Below, one piece after another: positions 62,814-64,000 of a stretch of 64,000 nucleotides of DNA (the stretch's first letter is position 1; every line of letters starts with the position of its first letter). Source of the DNA: Burkholderia thailandensis E264 (lineage in GTDB: Bacteria; Pseudomonadota; Gammaproteobacteria; Burkholderiales; Burkholderiaceae); contig NC_007651.1 in NCBI RefSeq assembly GCF_000012365.1, forward strand, positions 3,596,001 to 3,660,000, given 5' to 3'. The notes under the pieces are model-generated. The model did not search any database and was not told the origin of the DNA. It saw only the letters and a list, made by a program, of their open reading frames with translations. A program made the translations under genes and the position numbers.

Positions 62814-63944
62814 ATGGACAAGCTCATACCCGTCACGCAGCCGTACATGCCACCGCTCGACGAATTCCTGCCGTACCTGGAAAAAATCTGGGAGAGCAAG
62901 ATCGTCACGAACGGCGGCGCCTTCCATGCCGAACTGGAGCGCTCGCTGTGCGATTACCTCGGCGTCGAACACCTGTCGCTGTTCTCGAACGCGACGCTCG
63001 CGTTGATCACCGCGCTGCAGGCGATGAAGATCACCGGCGAGGTCATCACGACGCCGTTCAGCTTCGTCGCGACGACGCATGCGCTGCACTGGAACGGCAT
63101 CCGTCCGGTGTTCGTCGACATCGACCCGCGCAACATGAACATCGACATCGCGAAAATCGAAGCGGCAATCACACCGCAGACGACGGGAATCCTCCCCGTG
63201 CACGTCTACGGCTATCCGTGCGACGTCGACGCGATCGAGCGGATCGCCGACAACTACGGCCTGCGCGTGCTGTACGACGCGGCGCACGCATTCGGCGTTC
63301 GCATCGACGGGCGGTCCGTTCTCGACGCCGGCGACATGTCGGTGCTCAGCTTCCACGGCACGAAGATCTTCAATACGTTCGAAGGCGGCGCGCTCATCAG
63401 CCGCGATGCGAAGACGAAGCGCCGCATCGATCACCTGAAGAACTTCGGCTTCGTCGACGAAGTCACGGTGATCGGCCCCGGCATCAACGGCAAGATGAAT
63501 GAAGTGCAGGCGGCGTTCGGCTTGCTGCAGCTTCGTCACTTCGACCATATCGCGAGCGCGCGCCGGCGCGTCGACGCACGCTATCGCGACGCGCTGAAGA
63601 ACGTCACCGGGCTTGAGCTGCCGCCCGTTCCCGAGCGCGGCACGACCAACCATTCGTATTTTCCGGTGCGCATCACGCGCGACTTTCCAATCTCCCGCGA
63701 CGCGCTCTACGACGCGCTGCGCGCGCGCAACATCGCGGCGCGCCGGTACTTCTACCCGCTGATCAGCGAGTTTCCGACGTATCGCGGCCTGCCGTCGGCC
63801 TCGGTGGCGAACCTGCCGGTCGCGACGGACATCGCGCGCCAGGTGCTGTGCCTGCCGATCTATCCGGCGCTCTCGACGAGCGACCAGGATCGGATCATCG
63901 ACATCGTGCTCGCCGCGGCCGGACGCAAGCTACATGCAAGCTGA
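62814..63944 (+). CDS. DegT/DnrJ/EryC1-type sugar aminotransferase
   Basis: A 376-aa PLP-dependent enzyme that transaminates nucleotide-linked keto sugars. The PLP lysine is in LSFHGTKIFNTFEGGALIS (about residue 184). The substrate region ESKIVTNGGAFHAELERSLC and VDIDPRNMNIDIAKIEAAIT, and the conserved NNYGLRVLYDAAHAFG-type block, are present. The start is ATG 62814, 35 bp after the glycosyltransferase. It overlaps the following WbqC-like gene by 11 bp, so the three genes form one operon. Confidence 0.93.
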   Translation: MDKLIPVTQPYMPPLDEFLPYLEKIWESKIVTNGGAFHAELERSLCDYLGVEHLSLFSNATLALITALQAMKITGEVITTPFSFVATTHALHWNGIRPVFVDIDPRNMNIDIAKIEAAITPQTTGILPVHVYGYPCDVDAIERIADNYGLRVLYDAAHAFGVRIDGRSVLDAGDMSVLSFHGTKIFNTFEGGALISRDAKTKRRIDHLKNFGFVDEVTVIGPGINGKMNEVQAAFGLLQLRHFDHIASARRRVDARYRDALKNVTGLELPPVPERGTTNHSYFPVRITRDFPISRDALYDALRARNIAARRYFYPLISEFPTYRGLPSASVANLPVATDIARQVLCLPIYPALSTSDQDRIIDIVLAAAGRKLHAS

Positions 63945-64000
63945 CCGCCGGCTTGCGATCATGCAGCCGTATTTTTTCCCGTACATCGGCTATTTCCAGT
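63934..64000 (+). CDS. WbqC-family protein, N-terminus (partial)
   Basis: The first 22 codons of a gene running out of the window. The start MQADRRLAIMQPYFFPYIGY is the WbqC-like family signature (IMQPYFFPYIGYFQ). WbqC-family genes are found in O-antigen and flagellin-glycan clusters with sugar aminotransferases. ATG 63934 overlaps the aminotransferase end by 11 bp, implying translational coupling. Confidence 0.82.
   Translation, partial: MQADRRLAIMQPYFFPYIGYFQ

Overview
This window is a GC-rich (about 67-70 %) chromosomal segment of a betaproteobacterium. The evidence for Burkholderia, most likely the B. pseudomallei/thailandensis group or a close relative, is the gene order flhDC-motAB-cheYAW-MCP-cheRDBYZ, an ahcY-metF unit led by an S-adenosylhomocysteine riboswitch, two short H-NS proteins of the Bordetella/Burkholderia type, the DUF3443/DUF2844 pair, and the codon use. 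No rRNA, tRNA, CRISPR array or prophage was seen. The species call is inference.

Layout. 1-10 kb: metabolic and transport genes (tail of an Lrp regulator, CDF metal exporter, H-NS protein, flavin-binding HugZ-like protein, MFS carrier, branched-chain amino-acid binding protein, nitronate monooxygenase, dienelactone hydrolase, amidase). 10.07-11.38 kb: a complete ISL3-family IS with an 8-bp target duplication, sitting in the T tract of the metF terminator. 11.4-14.4 kb: ahcY, a small membrane protein and metF, behind an SAH riboswitch. 14.6-21.2 kb: flagellar operon flhB-flhA-flhF-flhG-fliA. 21.6-25.7 kb: FAD oxidoreductase, VOC protein, a pepsin-like DUF3443 lipoprotein and DUF2844. 25.9-38.2 kb: the master regulators flhDC, then motAB and a full chemotaxis operon. 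38.8-44.0 kb: glycosyltransferase, second H-NS, aquaporin, HAD phosphatase, BadF-type kinase, DNA-3-methyladenine glycosylase. 44.1-45.6 kb: an IS110-family IS whose structured left end probably encodes a bridge RNA. 45.7-49.6 kb: rpsU, then fliC-fliD-fliT. 49.9-60.1 kb: small secreted protein, LysE exporter, Tat-type acid phosphatase, a three-lipoprotein CsgG operon, hydrolase, OB-fold remnant and a dCache chemoreceptor. 60.4-64 kb: TPR/O-GlcNAc-type glycosyltransferase, DegT aminotransferase and the start of a WbqC-like gene, plausibly a flagellin glycosylation set.

How it works together. FlhDC (class I) should switch on class II flagellar genes, including flhBA-flhFG-fliA. FliA then drives class III genes: good sigma-28 promoters are visible before fliC and before motA (heading the mot/che operon), with a weaker one before the dCache receptor. 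CheR, CheB and CheD act on receptors, CheZ dephosphorylates CheY, and FlhF/FlhG set flagellar position and number. A distal glycosylation set may decorate FliC.

Most interesting points: the IS110 left end with a probable bridge RNA and a circle-junction promoter; pepsin-like catalytic motifs in the DUF3443 lipoprotein; an FlhG that lacks both P-loop lysines; palindrome-containing direct repeats in the flhDC promoter; and the probable flagellin-glycosylation genes.
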